Shown here piece after piece: positions 7,686 through 17,271 of a stretch of 64,000 bases of DNA (the stretch's first letter is position 1; each line of letters starts with the position of its first letter). Source of the stretch: Flavobacteriales bacterium (GTDB taxonomy: Bacteria; Bacteroidota; Bacteroidia; Flavobacteriales_E; Vicingaceae); contig NVUQ01000011.1 in NCBI GenBank assembly GCA_002401955.1, positions 1-64,000 on the forward strand, given 5' to 3'. Under the pieces are notes generated by a model that saw nothing but the letters and a program-made list of their open reading frames with translations, ran no database searches and was not told the DNA's origin. Position numbers and translations under genes: made by a program.

Positions 7686-8726
7686 ATGAAAAAAATGAAA
7701 ATAGGAATAAGCATTGGCGATATTAACGGTATTGGAATGGAAGTTATTATTAAAACTTTTAGAGACGCAAGAATGCTTGATATGTGTACACCAATCGTTT
7801 ATGGGTCTTCTAAAATTTCTTCTTTTCATAGCAAAGCTTTAGAAATAAATGATTTTAGTTTTAATAAAATTAAAAACGCCAAAGAAGCAAAAATTAAGAA
7901 AGCAAACATCATAGAATGTTGGCAAGAAGATGTAGAAATTATTTTAGGTAAATCTACAGAAGAGGGCGGAAAATATGCACTAGCTTCTCTCGAAGCTGCA
8001 ACAGCAGATTTAACTGCTGGCAATATTGATGCTTTAGTTACTGCACCAATTAACAAAGATAATATTCAATCTGAAACGTTCGATTTTCCTGGTCATACTG
8101 AATATTTAAGTGAAAAATTTAACGGAGAATCTCTAATGTTAATGGTTGGAGAAAATATTAAAATAGGTGTGGCAACCAATCATATTCCTATCAGTAAAGT
8201 TGCCAATACTCTTACTGCTGAGAACATTTTTGGGAAGCTTAAAATCTTAAACAAAACCTTGGTTCAAGATTTTTGTGTTACTAACCCTAGAATTGCTGTT
8301 TTGGGACTAAACCCTCACGCTGGGGATAATGGGTTAATTGGAAAAGAAGAAGAAAATATTATTATTCCTGCTATTGATAATGCTAAGAGTATTGGGATAA
8401 ATGCTTTTGGACCTTATCCTGCTGATGGGTTTTTCGGTTCTGGGAACTACAAAAAATTTGATGCTATTTTAGCCATGTATCACGATCAAGGATTGATTCC
8501 TTTTAAATCGCTCTCGTTTGGTGATGGAACAAACTTTACTGCGGGATTAAATATTATTAGAACATCTCCAGACCATGGTGTTGCCTACGAAATTGCTGGA
8601 CAAAATAAAGCAGAAGAAAATTCGTTTAGACAAGCAATATATGTAGCCTGTGATATTCATAAAAACAGAATGTTTTCTGAAAAAATAAATGAAACTCCGT
8701 TGGCTACAAAAAAGTTACAACACTAA
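7686..8726 (+). CDS. pdxA: 4-hydroxythreonine-4-phosphate dehydrogenase (PdxA)
   Basis: 346 residues. The enzyme oxidises 4-phosphohydroxy-L-threonine in the DXP-dependent pathway to pyridoxal phosphate. Seen: KIGISIGDINGIGMEV at the N-terminus, TAPINKDNIQ, the metal-binding FPGHTEYL, LNPHAGDNGLIGKEE, and MYHDQGLIPFK near residue 260. Length is typical. A second methionine at codon 4 (7695) is an alternative start. The next gene starts seven bases after its stop with a TTG codon, so pdxA may be cotranscribed with the surface-glycan genes downstream. Confidence 0.93.
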   Translation: MKKMKIGISIGDINGIGMEVIIKTFRDARMLDMCTPIVYGSSKISSFHSKALEINDFSFNKIKNAKEAKIKKANIIECWQEDVEIILGKSTEEGGKYALASLEAATADLTAGNIDALVTAPINKDNIQSETFDFPGHTEYLSEKFNGESLMLMVGENIKIGVATNHIPISKVANTLTAENIFGKLKILNKTLVQDFCVTNPRIAVLGLNPHAGDNGLIGKEEENIIIPAIDNAKSIGINAFGPYPADGFFGSGNYKKFDAILAMYHDQGLIPFKSLSFGDGTNFTAGLNIIRTSPDHGVAYEIAGQNKAEENSFRQAIYVACDIHKNRMFSEKINETPLATKKLQH

Positions 8727-8733
8727 CAATTAA

Positions 8734-10326
8734 TTGAGTTTAGCTCTAAACATTAATACTACTTTTTCTAATACAAGGGGATGGTTTATCCTTTGCTTGT
8801 CTAGTATTGCCTTAGGGTTATCTGTTTCGAAACCATTAATGGCCTTGGGGTTATTTGGTTTACTCATTGTTTGGCTTATTGATGGAAATCTTAAAGAAAA
8901 AATTAAAGCTTTTTACAATAACAAAACAGCATTAATAATTAGTTCTATTTACCTTCTTACCGTTTTAGGCTTCTTTTGGACTAGTAATCTTGAATTCGCA
9001 ATAGATGATTTGAGAAGAAAGCTTCCTATCTTTTTTATTCCTTTCTATGTTTCTGGGTTTAGTCCAATTACTAAAAAAGAACTTCATTTATTATTAAAAG
9101 TGTTTATTGCTGGAGTTCTCATTTCAACATTCTGGAGTTTATTTGTTTATCTGGGGGGGCTTAACATTAATATTGTAGACAAAAGAGACCTTTCTCGATT
9201 TAATTCTCATATCCGTTTTGGTCTTGCAATAGCGTTAACTATCTTTTTTTGTTTTTATTACTTTTTTCACAGCCAAACAATTAAAAAAAGAGTGTTGTGG
9301 TTAGGTCTTTCTTGTTGGTTAATTACATCATTGTTTCTTTTCAGCTTATTTACAGGCTTAGTAGTTTTCGTAATTACAGGTGTTATTTTACTCTTTGTTT
9401 TTGGAATAAGAGCCAGTAAAAACAGTATTATATTTTCATCTATATTGGTTTTTATTGCATTGTTTTTAGGAGGAAGTTTCTTTCTTTCCTCCTCAATAAA
9501 GGATTTTAATGAAAGTAATATTCCTAAAACAATAAGCGAAAAACCATTTACCAAAGAAGGAAACAAATACAGAAAAGACAAAAAAACAGAAGAAAGCACT
9601 TTAAGGGAAAATGGGTATTTTGTAGAAAAACACATTTCTGACAAGGAGTTTTCTGATGCATGGAACAACAGAAGCGACATTAATTATGAGGCTTTAGATT
9701 TAAAACAAAACATTATTAAGTTTACTCTTAGAAGATTTATTACTTCTAAAGGGTTGCGAAAAGATGCCGAAGCAATAAACAGCCTAAGCCTAAAAGAAAT
9801 TAAAGCAATTGAAAACGGTGTTCCAAACCACCGTTTTTTAAAGAAGAACGATATTTCTATAAGAATTCAACAAATTTTATGGGAACATAATTCTTACCTC
9901 GAAGGAAGAAGTTTTAACGGGCATTCAGTTTTAATGCGCTGGGAGTATTGGAAAACAGCAATAAATATTATTAAAGAGGACTTCCTGTTTGGGGTAGGAA
10001 CAGGAGATGTACAAGATGTTTTTAACGAACAATTCAAACTAAACAAGTCTAGGCTAGAAAATAAATATAGGCTCAGAACACATAACCAATTTCTAGCTTA
10101 TGGAGTCAGTTATGGGTTAATTGGTTTGTTTTGGTTTATCATTTGTTTATTTTATCCCTTTATAAAGTTTCGACTTTATAAAAATTATATTTACTTTGCT
10201 TTTTTAAGTATTATTATTTTATCCATGATATCGGAAGATACACTAGAAACACAAGCGGGTATTAACCTTTTTGCATTTTTTAATACTCTATTTTTGTTAA
10301 GGTTAAAAGAAAATATAACAAACTGA
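8734..10326 (+). CDS. O-antigen ligase/polymerase-like membrane protein
   Basis: 530 residues starting at TTG; the next methionine lies inside the first membrane segment, so TTG is the best start. About ten to twelve hydrophobic segments flank a long hydrophilic loop (roughly residues 255-430), the layout of Wzy_C/O-antigen ligase proteins. Within and after the loop, WEHNSYLEGRSFNGHSVLMR and FGVGTGDVQDVFNEQF followed by RTHNQFLAYGVSYG resemble the conserved H-containing part of that family. It probably joins or polymerises lipid-linked glycans in the periplasm. It is followed after one base by a CotH-family gene. Confidence 0.8.
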   Translation: MSLALNINTTFSNTRGWFILCLSSIALGLSVSKPLMALGLFGLLIVWLIDGNLKEKIKAFYNNKTALIISSIYLLTVLGFFWTSNLEFAIDDLRRKLPIFFIPFYVSGFSPITKKELHLLLKVFIAGVLISTFWSLFVYLGGLNINIVDKRDLSRFNSHIRFGLAIALTIFFCFYYFFHSQTIKKRVLWLGLSCWLITSLFLFSLFTGLVVFVITGVILLFVFGIRASKNSIIFSSILVFIALFLGGSFFLSSSIKDFNESNIPKTISEKPFTKEGNKYRKDKKTEESTLRENGYFVEKHISDKEFSDAWNNRSDINYEALDLKQNIIKFTLRRFITSKGLRKDAEAINSLSLKEIKAIENGVPNHRFLKKNDISIRIQQILWEHNSYLEGRSFNGHSVLMRWEYWKTAINIIKEDFLFGVGTGDVQDVFNEQFKLNKSRLENKYRLRTHNQFLAYGVSYGLIGLFWFIICLFYPFIKFRLYKNYIYFAFLSIIILSMISEDTLETQAGINLFAFFNTLFLLRLKENITN

Positions 10327-10327
10327 A

Positions 10328-13300
10328 ATGAAGCTTCTTGCCGCCAATATTTTTCCTTGTATTAAAAACTTTCACGTCTTAGTTTGGTTGTTTTTTGTAT
10401 CGTGCGGAAGCTCTGCGATACAAGAAGACACTACTCCAAAAATTATTAAAGACTATTTTATTGAATGTGAGGCTAGCGATTTTTCAAATCTTCAAATCAA
10501 TTTTAATGAGAATAACTATATACCTATTAAAATAACTTATAACGGAGAAACTCGAAAGGCAAAAATGAGAATCCGAGGAGATACTTCTCGAAAAGACCCC
10601 AAAAAATCTTTAAAAATAAAATTCGATTCTTTGCTGATTGATAACATTCCTAAAGTTTTAAATTTTAACGCTGAATATGCGGATAAAACCTATATCCGAC
10701 AATATTTATCTAGCCAATTAATGAAAGAGTCTGGTCAAATCTGTTTTAACTCTGAACACGCCAAAATATTTATAAACGGTAAATTTCATGGTCTTTTTTT
10801 ACAAGTAGAAAATATGGATAAGGATTTTCTAGAAAGAAACCATTTATCAAAAAAAGGCAACCTTTACAAGGGGACTAAAGATGGTGCTTGCCTTAGTGTT
10901 TTTGACGATTTTGATGCTAAATGGGAAAAGAAAACAAATAAAAAAAGTGATCATAACGACTTATCAAAACTTATAAATGACCTCAACTCTGTTTCAGATA
11001 ATGAATTTCATAGTTTTATAAAAAAGACTTTTGAGTATGATAAATTGGTAAACATTTTGGCTTTAAATATGTTTTTATCAAATAGCAGCACATATTATCA
11101 TAATTACTATCTCTATCACGATTTATATGATACAGGAAAATGGCAAATGATTCCTTGGGACATGGATAAAACACTGTCTTATTACAATTGGATGCCATAT
11201 ACCTACCATCGAACATCCAGCGAATGGGAGTCTGACAACCCCTTGGTTGAAAGATCAATTTTATGTGCTCCGATGTTTAATGATATTAAAAAAAGAATTG
11301 TCGAACTACATAAATCACACTTAAACAACCAATATCTTACTCCAAAAATTGATAGTTTAACAACTATACTTTCTAAAATTATTCCATTAGATAGCAATGA
11401 TAAAATTAACTCAGTAAAAGAGTGGAAAAATTATGCGAATAACGAAAAAAAATACTTTGATAATCACTATAAACTATTACAAAAACAATTTAACCAACAA
11501 CCCCTTAGTTTTAATGTATTTCGATTTAAACAAACCCAAACTGATAAAGTAACTTTTAGGTGGAACAAATCTTTACATCCTGCAAATAAAAACATAACAT
11601 ATATTCTTACGTATGGAACAGATTTTTTATTGAAAGACAGTTCAAAAACAACTTATATCACTAACATAACAGACACATTTTATACTCTCAAGAAACAATT
11701 AACAGAAGATACTTATTATTGGAAAGTAACTGCTTTTGATAGCGAATATTATACGGATGGTTTTAATACAAAAAACATCTTTACTGTAAAAAGAGGAACT
11801 CCTTTACCTCAAAATATTTCTACTAATTTAACCTTAACAAAAGAGATGTCTCCTTATGTTGGTTCAATTAAAACCACCATCAAAAAAGGTGCAACACTTA
11901 CGATAGATGCTGGTGTAGAAATACACTTTAAACAAGATGCTACTATTGAGTGTTATGGCAATTTTATTGCAAACGGAACCGCGAAAGAGCCTATTATTCT
12001 TATGCCAAAAAATACAGCTACAGAATGGGATTTTATTTATTTTTATGAGTCTTCTGAAACGGCTTATTTAAAAAACGTAATCCTAAAAGAAGGAACTATA
12101 AATTCTAAAAGAACAAAATTAACCCTTGAAAATTCATCCATTCTTGTAGATAAAAAATTTATGGGTGATGGTTGGAACAATAGAAAAGTTTTAATGTTTA
12201 GTGGCAATGGAAATGTTCACGTCAACAACAGCACTTTTATAGGAAATGGTGAGGGTGAGGGTCTTGTTTTCTTTTATGGTGAAGCCATTACAGAAAATTC
12301 TTTTTTTGAAAATGTTCCAGATGCCATCGAATACATTTCAATGAACAAAGGTGTTATTCGAAATAATTATGTAACAAGATCTCCTGACGATGCTGTTGAT
12401 TTAAACAACTGTAATAATATTCTTATTGAAAAAAACATATTGTTTAACAATAAAGATAAAGGAATCTCTATTGGAACTGAACAGTACGGTGCATCAATTA
12501 AAAATATTCAAATTAAAAACAACTTAATCGTGGGAAATAAAACGGCTATTGCTATAAAAGATAGTTCCGTAGCACACATTAGTAACAATACGCTTTTTAA
12601 AAATGTTAAAGCAATTTACGCATATAGAAAAAGAGAAGATTACCCCTTGGGAGGAACAGCATTTGTTCGAAATACTATTTTAGAAAAAAATGAAAAACTG
12701 AATGCCTATGGAGACGAATATTCGAAAATAACGGTAAACAACACTATTGTTCACAACAAGGTTTTAGCTGGAAAAAACAACATGCAGGGTGATCCAAAAT
12801 TTATAGATGCTGGAGGAAATAATTTTCATTTAAGAGCAAATTCTCCTTGCCTTAAAAAAGGAGATGACAACAATGATATTGGAGCTTTTAATAGTAATGG
12901 AACTACAGTTAGTTTTTCTAAAGTACATGTAAAATCTAGCAAAGAAAACAATACTGGAGATTGGATTGAACTTATTAATAATTACAATGTTTCTGTGAAC
13001 TTATCTTTATACAAAATCATAATTACCTCTAACCAAAAGAAAAAAGAATTTGTATTTCCCATTGGAACAACATTGTCACATTTAAATAATTTATTTATTG
13101 TCAATAAATATTCTTCATTTATAAAAAATTTAGAAAGCTTAAGACCTGTTGTAGGAAACCTTCCTAAACTCAACTTGAATCAAACAGTTTTAACGCTAGT
13201 TAATCCTGGAGGTGATATTATTGACACCTACACTTACTCTGCTGAAACCATTAATTCTGAGAACATTACCTTTGTTTCGAATCAGGTTAATGATAAAACA

Positions 13301-13330
13301 AAAAAAACTTGGGAATTGGTAACCGATTAA
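10328..13330 (+). CDS. CotH-family lipoprotein with beta-helix and lamin-tail domains
   Basis: 1000 residues. The N-terminus carries a lipoprotein signal ending in FVSC (Cys26). Domains in order: a CotH kinase-like domain (about 35-400) with KMRIRGDTSRKDPKKSLKI, GKFHGLFLQVENMDKDFLE and MIPWDMDKTL; a fibronectin-like unit (about 400-495); a right-handed parallel beta-helix (about 505-850) with repeated NN/N-I strands such as NNCNNILIEKNI; and a lamin-tail-like beta domain (about 875-985) with DWIELINNYN. CotH proteins are atypical extracellular kinases in other bacteria; activity here is inferred. Its stop is immediately followed by the ATG of a second CotH gene. Confidence 0.85.
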   Translation: MKLLAANIFPCIKNFHVLVWLFFVSCGSSAIQEDTTPKIIKDYFIECEASDFSNLQINFNENNYIPIKITYNGETRKAKMRIRGDTSRKDPKKSLKIKFDSLLIDNIPKVLNFNAEYADKTYIRQYLSSQLMKESGQICFNSEHAKIFINGKFHGLFLQVENMDKDFLERNHLSKKGNLYKGTKDGACLSVFDDFDAKWEKKTNKKSDHNDLSKLINDLNSVSDNEFHSFIKKTFEYDKLVNILALNMFLSNSSTYYHNYYLYHDLYDTGKWQMIPWDMDKTLSYYNWMPYTYHRTSSEWESDNPLVERSILCAPMFNDIKKRIVELHKSHLNNQYLTPKIDSLTTILSKIIPLDSNDKINSVKEWKNYANNEKKYFDNHYKLLQKQFNQQPLSFNVFRFKQTQTDKVTFRWNKSLHPANKNITYILTYGTDFLLKDSSKTTYITNITDTFYTLKKQLTEDTYYWKVTAFDSEYYTDGFNTKNIFTVKRGTPLPQNISTNLTLTKEMSPYVGSIKTTIKKGATLTIDAGVEIHFKQDATIECYGNFIANGTAKEPIILMPKNTATEWDFIYFYESSETAYLKNVILKEGTINSKRTKLTLENSSILVDKKFMGDGWNNRKVLMFSGNGNVHVNNSTFIGNGEGEGLVFFYGEAITENSFFENVPDAIEYISMNKGVIRNNYVTRSPDDAVDLNNCNNILIEKNILFNNKDKGISIGTEQYGASIKNIQIKNNLIVGNKTAIAIKDSSVAHISNNTLFKNVKAIYAYRKREDYPLGGTAFVRNTILEKNEKLNAYGDEYSKITVNNTIVHNKVLAGKNNMQGDPKFIDAGGNNFHLRANSPCLKKGDDNNDIGAFNSNGTTVSFSKVHVKSSKENNTGDWIELINNYNVSVNLSLYKIIITSNQKKKEFVFPIGTTLSHLNNLFIVNKYSSFIKNLESLRPVVGNLPKLNLNQTVLTLVNPGGDIIDTYTYSAETINSENITFVSNQVNDKTKKTWELVTD

Positions 13331-15295
13331 ATGTCTTCACAATTAAAAAAATACATTTTCATTATTTTACTGATAGGGGCATCATGTGGTGGTTATTGGT
13401 GGTTTTATAGTTCTCATTGGGGTGTTTCAATAACAAAAGAGCACTTATGGGAATATTCGTTTCAACAAAAAGGAAAGGAATCGTTTGATGATGTTATTTG
13501 GGAAAAACCACAAGAGGTAAAGCCCTTTCCTGAAGATAGAAGCAATTTAAATCTTGTTTTTCGAACAAGATTTACCCTAAAAGATTTCTCTAAAGTAGTT
13601 GAAGGAAGCCTTGAGTATGGGTTCAGGTATTCTGCTAAAGTTTTGATTAATGGAACAGAATGTTCCTATACCAATAGAAATCTCATTACCCCTTCATTAG
13701 AAAATGACAAACTAAAAATTGAAGAATACTGGAGGCCTCGAAAAGTGACTATAAACCAAGAGGTTTTGGCTGAGCTCTTAAAAAATGGAGAAAATACGAT
13801 TACCATTATTGTTTATAATCTTGAAGACCTTAAAACCATTGACTGCTCAAAGAAACAACTCGCTTTTTTAACTGAAGGAAACAGCAATAATTTAGAATCT
13901 AACTACAAAATAAAAAAACCTTCGAGTTATTTTAGTGAATCTAACATTCCTATTTTTAAAATAAACACCAACGATTCTGTAATCCCTGATGAGCCAAAAA
14001 TTGAAGCTTCGTTAAATATTGTAAATATCCCTTCCCGCACAAATAAGTTATCTGGCCCATATGTTTTTCATAACATCAAAATTGAACGAAGAGGCAACAC
14101 CTCTCAAACTTTTGCAAAAAAATCATATAGCATCAATTTATGTGATAGCAATTACAAAAAAAAATCCCGCTCTCTACTTGGTTTACCCGATTCAAAAAAG
14201 TGGGTTTTGTATGGTCCGTATGCAGACAAATCATTAATCAGAAATTCGTTAACCTATTCCATTTATCGCCAAATGGGGAATTATGCGCCTCGTACCCGTT
14301 TTATAGATTTAGTAATTAACGACAATTACCGAGGCATATATGTTTTGACCGAAAAAATTCAATTAGGGTCAAACCATTTAGATATTCCTTCTTTTAAAAT
14401 GGGTTTAAAGGATAGTTCAAAAGCTTCTGGAGGGTATTTATTGGAAATTGACAGAAACCTCTGGAGAGGGGCTTATCCTCCGCCTAACGACACCTCATCC
14501 ATTCCATCTTCCTATATGGTGAAAGAGCCAAAAAGGAGTCAAATTAGTCCTGAAATTGAGAAAACCATAAAAAGGCAATACAATACTTTTGAAAAACACC
14601 TTTATGAAAATGACAGCATTTATAATTATTTAGACATAAACTCTTTTGTCGATTACTTAATTATTACAGAGTTTACAAAGAATATAGACGGCTATTGTTT
14701 AAGTACCTTTTTGTATAACAAAGAGATATCGAGTCCGACTCCAAAATATTACCTTGGCCCTATTTGGGATTATAACTTTTCATTAGGTTTAACTGACTAC
14801 CGAGAAGGTTTTAACCCTGAAGGCTATGTATACAATTCTACCAAATACATCCCGTTTTGGTGGAAAACTCTTTTAAAAGACGAAACATATAACAACGCTT
14901 TAAAAAAGAGGTATTTCGAACTTAGAAAAGGAGTCTTGTCCAATCGAAATATTGAAAACAGTATTGATTCATTACACACAATTTTAAAAAATGCTAATGT
15001 TCTTAATTTTAAAAAGTGGCCCGTTCTTAATTCTCCGGATTTTTGGCCCAACTATTTTTTAGGTAAAACATATTTAGACGAAATTGCTTATTTAAAATCA
15101 TGGATTAACAAACGACTTAATTTTTTAGACAATGACATCTTAGCTAAAGAAAAAAAAGGCCTAAAATATTACGAAATATCTATTCGTAACAACAAAAAAT
15201 GGATGCGTGAGATTAAAATAAAAGCAAAAAAGAGAGAAATAAGTGTTGATGAAATGATTAAAATTGATGCTAAATATATGGTTAAAGTGTTTTAA
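13331..15295 (+). CDS. CotH-family protein with shared C-terminal module
   Basis: 654 residues with one N-terminal membrane segment (IFIILLIGASCGGYWWFY), so the protein is outside the cytoplasm. A small beta-rich region (about 35-180) precedes the CotH domain (about 215-600): RRGNTSQTFAKKSYSINL, PYADKSLIRNSLTYSIYR, RGIYVLTEKIQLG, GGYLLEIDR and YLGPIWDYNFSLG. The WDYN motif replaces the WDMD of its neighbour. Residues 619-651 are a helical module (KKWMREIKIKAKKREI, then DEMIKIDAKY) found also in two other proteins of this locus. The start abuts the stop of the first CotH gene, indicating coupled translation. Confidence 0.87.
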   Translation: MSSQLKKYIFIILLIGASCGGYWWFYSSHWGVSITKEHLWEYSFQQKGKESFDDVIWEKPQEVKPFPEDRSNLNLVFRTRFTLKDFSKVVEGSLEYGFRYSAKVLINGTECSYTNRNLITPSLENDKLKIEEYWRPRKVTINQEVLAELLKNGENTITIIVYNLEDLKTIDCSKKQLAFLTEGNSNNLESNYKIKKPSSYFSESNIPIFKINTNDSVIPDEPKIEASLNIVNIPSRTNKLSGPYVFHNIKIERRGNTSQTFAKKSYSINLCDSNYKKKSRSLLGLPDSKKWVLYGPYADKSLIRNSLTYSIYRQMGNYAPRTRFIDLVINDNYRGIYVLTEKIQLGSNHLDIPSFKMGLKDSSKASGGYLLEIDRNLWRGAYPPPNDTSSIPSSYMVKEPKRSQISPEIEKTIKRQYNTFEKHLYENDSIYNYLDINSFVDYLIITEFTKNIDGYCLSTFLYNKEISSPTPKYYLGPIWDYNFSLGLTDYREGFNPEGYVYNSTKYIPFWWKTLLKDETYNNALKKRYFELRKGVLSNRNIENSIDSLHTILKNANVLNFKKWPVLNSPDFWPNYFLGKTYLDEIAYLKSWINKRLNFLDNDILAKEKKGLKYYEISIRNNKKWMREIKIKAKKREISVDEMIKIDAKYMVKVF

Positions 15296-15366
15296 CTAAT
15301 ACATTGTACAAATGTCTTAACAAGTTTTTCGAACGGACAACCATTTTAACAAGAATATAAAAGTGA

Positions 15367-15374
15367 TATATTTG
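15367..15374 (+). promoter_or_regulatory. Bacteroidetes-type -7 box
   Basis: TATATTTG matches the TAnnTTTG box of the Bacteroidetes housekeeping sigma factor, 34 bases upstream of the GTG start at 15409. No good TTG -33 element lies at the expected distance, so this is moderate evidence for a promoter opening the GT2-methyltransferase unit. Confidence 0.45.
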
Positions 15375-15408
15375 TATTCTTTTAAATTTTTAAACTATAA
15401 AAATAACC

Positions 15409-16560
15409 GTGAGTGAGCAAATAGAACTTTCCGTTGTAATGCCTTGTTTAAACGAGTCAGAAACATTAGCAGTATGTATTAGAAAAGCAAAAAAGTGTTT
15501 TAATGACAACAACATTGTCGGGGAAGTTGTTATTGCTGATAATGGAAGCACGGACGGCTCCCAAGATATTGCTGTTTCTGAGGGTGCTGTGGTGGCAAAT
15601 ATTAAAGCGAAAGGGTATGGAAGTGCCCTTTGGGGAGGTTTTCAAGCTGCGAAAGGAAAATATATTATCATGGGAGATTCCGATGATAGTTATGATTTCG
15701 GAGATTTATTAAAGTTTGTAGAAAAATTGCGAGAAGGCTATGATCTCGTTATGGGAAACCGATTTAAAGGAGGTATAAAAAAGGGTGCAATGCCTTTTCT
15801 TCATCGTTATCTTGGTAACCCGGTATTGTCATTCATTGGTAAATTATTTTTTAAAATTCCTGTTGGCGATTTTCATTGTGGTTTAAGAGGCTTCACAAAA
15901 GAAGCAATAATGGGTATGGGGCTACAAACTACAGGAATGGAGTTTGCTTCAGAAATTGTTGTTAAAGCCTCTTTATTAAAAATGAAAATGACTGAAGTTC
16001 CTACTGTTCTATCTCCTGATGGAAGATCTGGAGAGCCCCACCTAAACACTTGGAATGACGGATGGAGGCATTTACGGTTTTTATTAATGTATAGTCCAAA
16101 ATGGCTGTTCCTGTTTCCTGGATTATTTTGTATGTCGATTGGAGTTCTTTTATCTGCTGCACTAATGATAAATCCTTTAGAAATCTTTAATACTGTTTTT
16201 GATGTACACACCTTACTCTATAGTGCTGGTATAATTCTGGTTGGGTTTCAATTTGTTGCCTTTTATTTTATTACTAAAGTTTTTACGACAACTGCAGGTC
16301 TATTGCCTAAAAGTGAATCGTTTGATAATTTATTTCGATTTTTTAATCTTGAAAAAGGCTTATATGTTGGTCTAATATTGATTCTTTTAGGGGTAGGTTT
16401 GTCTATTGTTGCTGTTCAAAGTTGGGCTCAAGAAAGCTTTGGAGATCTAGAACCAACGAAAATGTTTAGAATCATTATTCCTGCTGTTCTATCCTTAATT
16501 CTTGGTGTTCAGACTGTTCTAAATAGTTTTTTCCTGAGCATTTTGGGGCTAAAAAAATAA
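15409..16560 (+). CDS. GT2 glycosyltransferase, DPM1-like with C-terminal membrane segments
   Basis: 383 residues from a GTG start (GTGAGTGAG), chosen because the next ATG falls inside the first strand. The GT-A domain (about 1-225) has LSVVMPCLNESETLAVC, ADNGSTDGSQDIA and the metal-binding GDSDDSYDF, as in dolichyl- or undecaprenyl-phosphate sugar synthases. About four hydrophobic segments follow (about 228-380). It probably loads a sugar onto a polyprenyl phosphate for use by GT-C enzymes such as the membrane proteins encoded nearby. A methyltransferase gene follows after 27 bases. Confidence 0.88.
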   Translation: MSEQIELSVVMPCLNESETLAVCIRKAKKCFNDNNIVGEVVIADNGSTDGSQDIAVSEGAVVANIKAKGYGSALWGGFQAAKGKYIIMGDSDDSYDFGDLLKFVEKLREGYDLVMGNRFKGGIKKGAMPFLHRYLGNPVLSFIGKLFFKIPVGDFHCGLRGFTKEAIMGMGLQTTGMEFASEIVVKASLLKMKMTEVPTVLSPDGRSGEPHLNTWNDGWRHLRFLLMYSPKWLFLFPGLFCMSIGVLLSAALMINPLEIFNTVFDVHTLLYSAGIILVGFQFVAFYFITKVFTTTAGLLPKSESFDNLFRFFNLEKGLYVGLILILLGVGLSIVAVQSWAQESFGDLEPTKMFRIIIPAVLSLILGVQTVLNSFFLSILGLKK

Positions 16561-16587
16561 TGTTATATTAATTTTAAAATAACTGTT

Positions 16588-17271
16588 ATGAGTTCTCCAA
16601 TTGTAGATCAAAAAAGCAATTCTTATAAAGAAGCATTAGTAAAGGTTCATAAAAAGATTTCACACTCTACTCGTATCAGTATTATTGCAAATAAAATATC
16701 TAAAAATATCTCTTCTCACTTTCCAGAGGCCTCTGAAATAAATTGTTTAGATGTTGGAACAGGAGACATGACCATTGCAGAACTTATTGGAGAGATCAGC
16801 CCATCGACTAATTGGAAATGCATAGACATTCATGAATTACCTAAGGAGTTAAAAAACAGTGAGAAATGGAAAAAATATCAGCAATTTGATGGCAATAACA
16901 TTCCTTTTCCGAACAATAGTTTTGATATTTCTGTTTTTTCCGATGTTTTGCATCACACAGGAGATAGTGCCCCTAAACTTATTGCAGAGGCAGCCAGAGT
17001 AAGCAAATATATCGTTATTAAAGATCATTTTGAATATTCATTTTACTCTAGGTCTATTTTAAAGTTAATGGACATTGTAGGTAATTGGGGATATGGTGTT
17101 TCCATTCCTAAACGATACTTTTCTAAAAAATCTTTTGAGAGTTTGGTAGATAGTTCTGGACTTAAAATTGTTGATCTAAATGTAGGTGTTAGGTTATATG
17201 ATCACCTTCCGATTGTCAAATCAGTATTAAATCCCAAATGGCAATTTATTGCCGTATTAACGAATAAATAA
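16588..17271 (+). CDS. SAM-dependent class I methyltransferase
   Basis: 227 residues. A Rossmann-type SAM site is visible as INCLDVGTGDMTIAELIG (about residues 50-66), an acidic residue ending the second strand (CIDIHEL), and motif IV-like SVFSDVLHHTGDSA (about 114-127). Substrate unknown; with GT2 upstream it may modify a polyprenyl or glycan intermediate. Its last 15 bases overlap the 3' end of the convergent membrane-protein gene. Confidence 0.8.
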   Translation: MSSPIVDQKSNSYKEALVKVHKKISHSTRISIIANKISKNISSHFPEASEINCLDVGTGDMTIAELIGEISPSTNWKCIDIHELPKELKNSEKWKKYQQFDGNNIPFPNNSFDISVFSDVLHHTGDSAPKLIAEAARVSKYIVIKDHFEYSFYSRSILKLMDIVGNWGYGVSIPKRYFSKKSFESLVDSSGLKIVDLNVGVRLYDHLPIVKSVLNPKWQFIAVLTNK

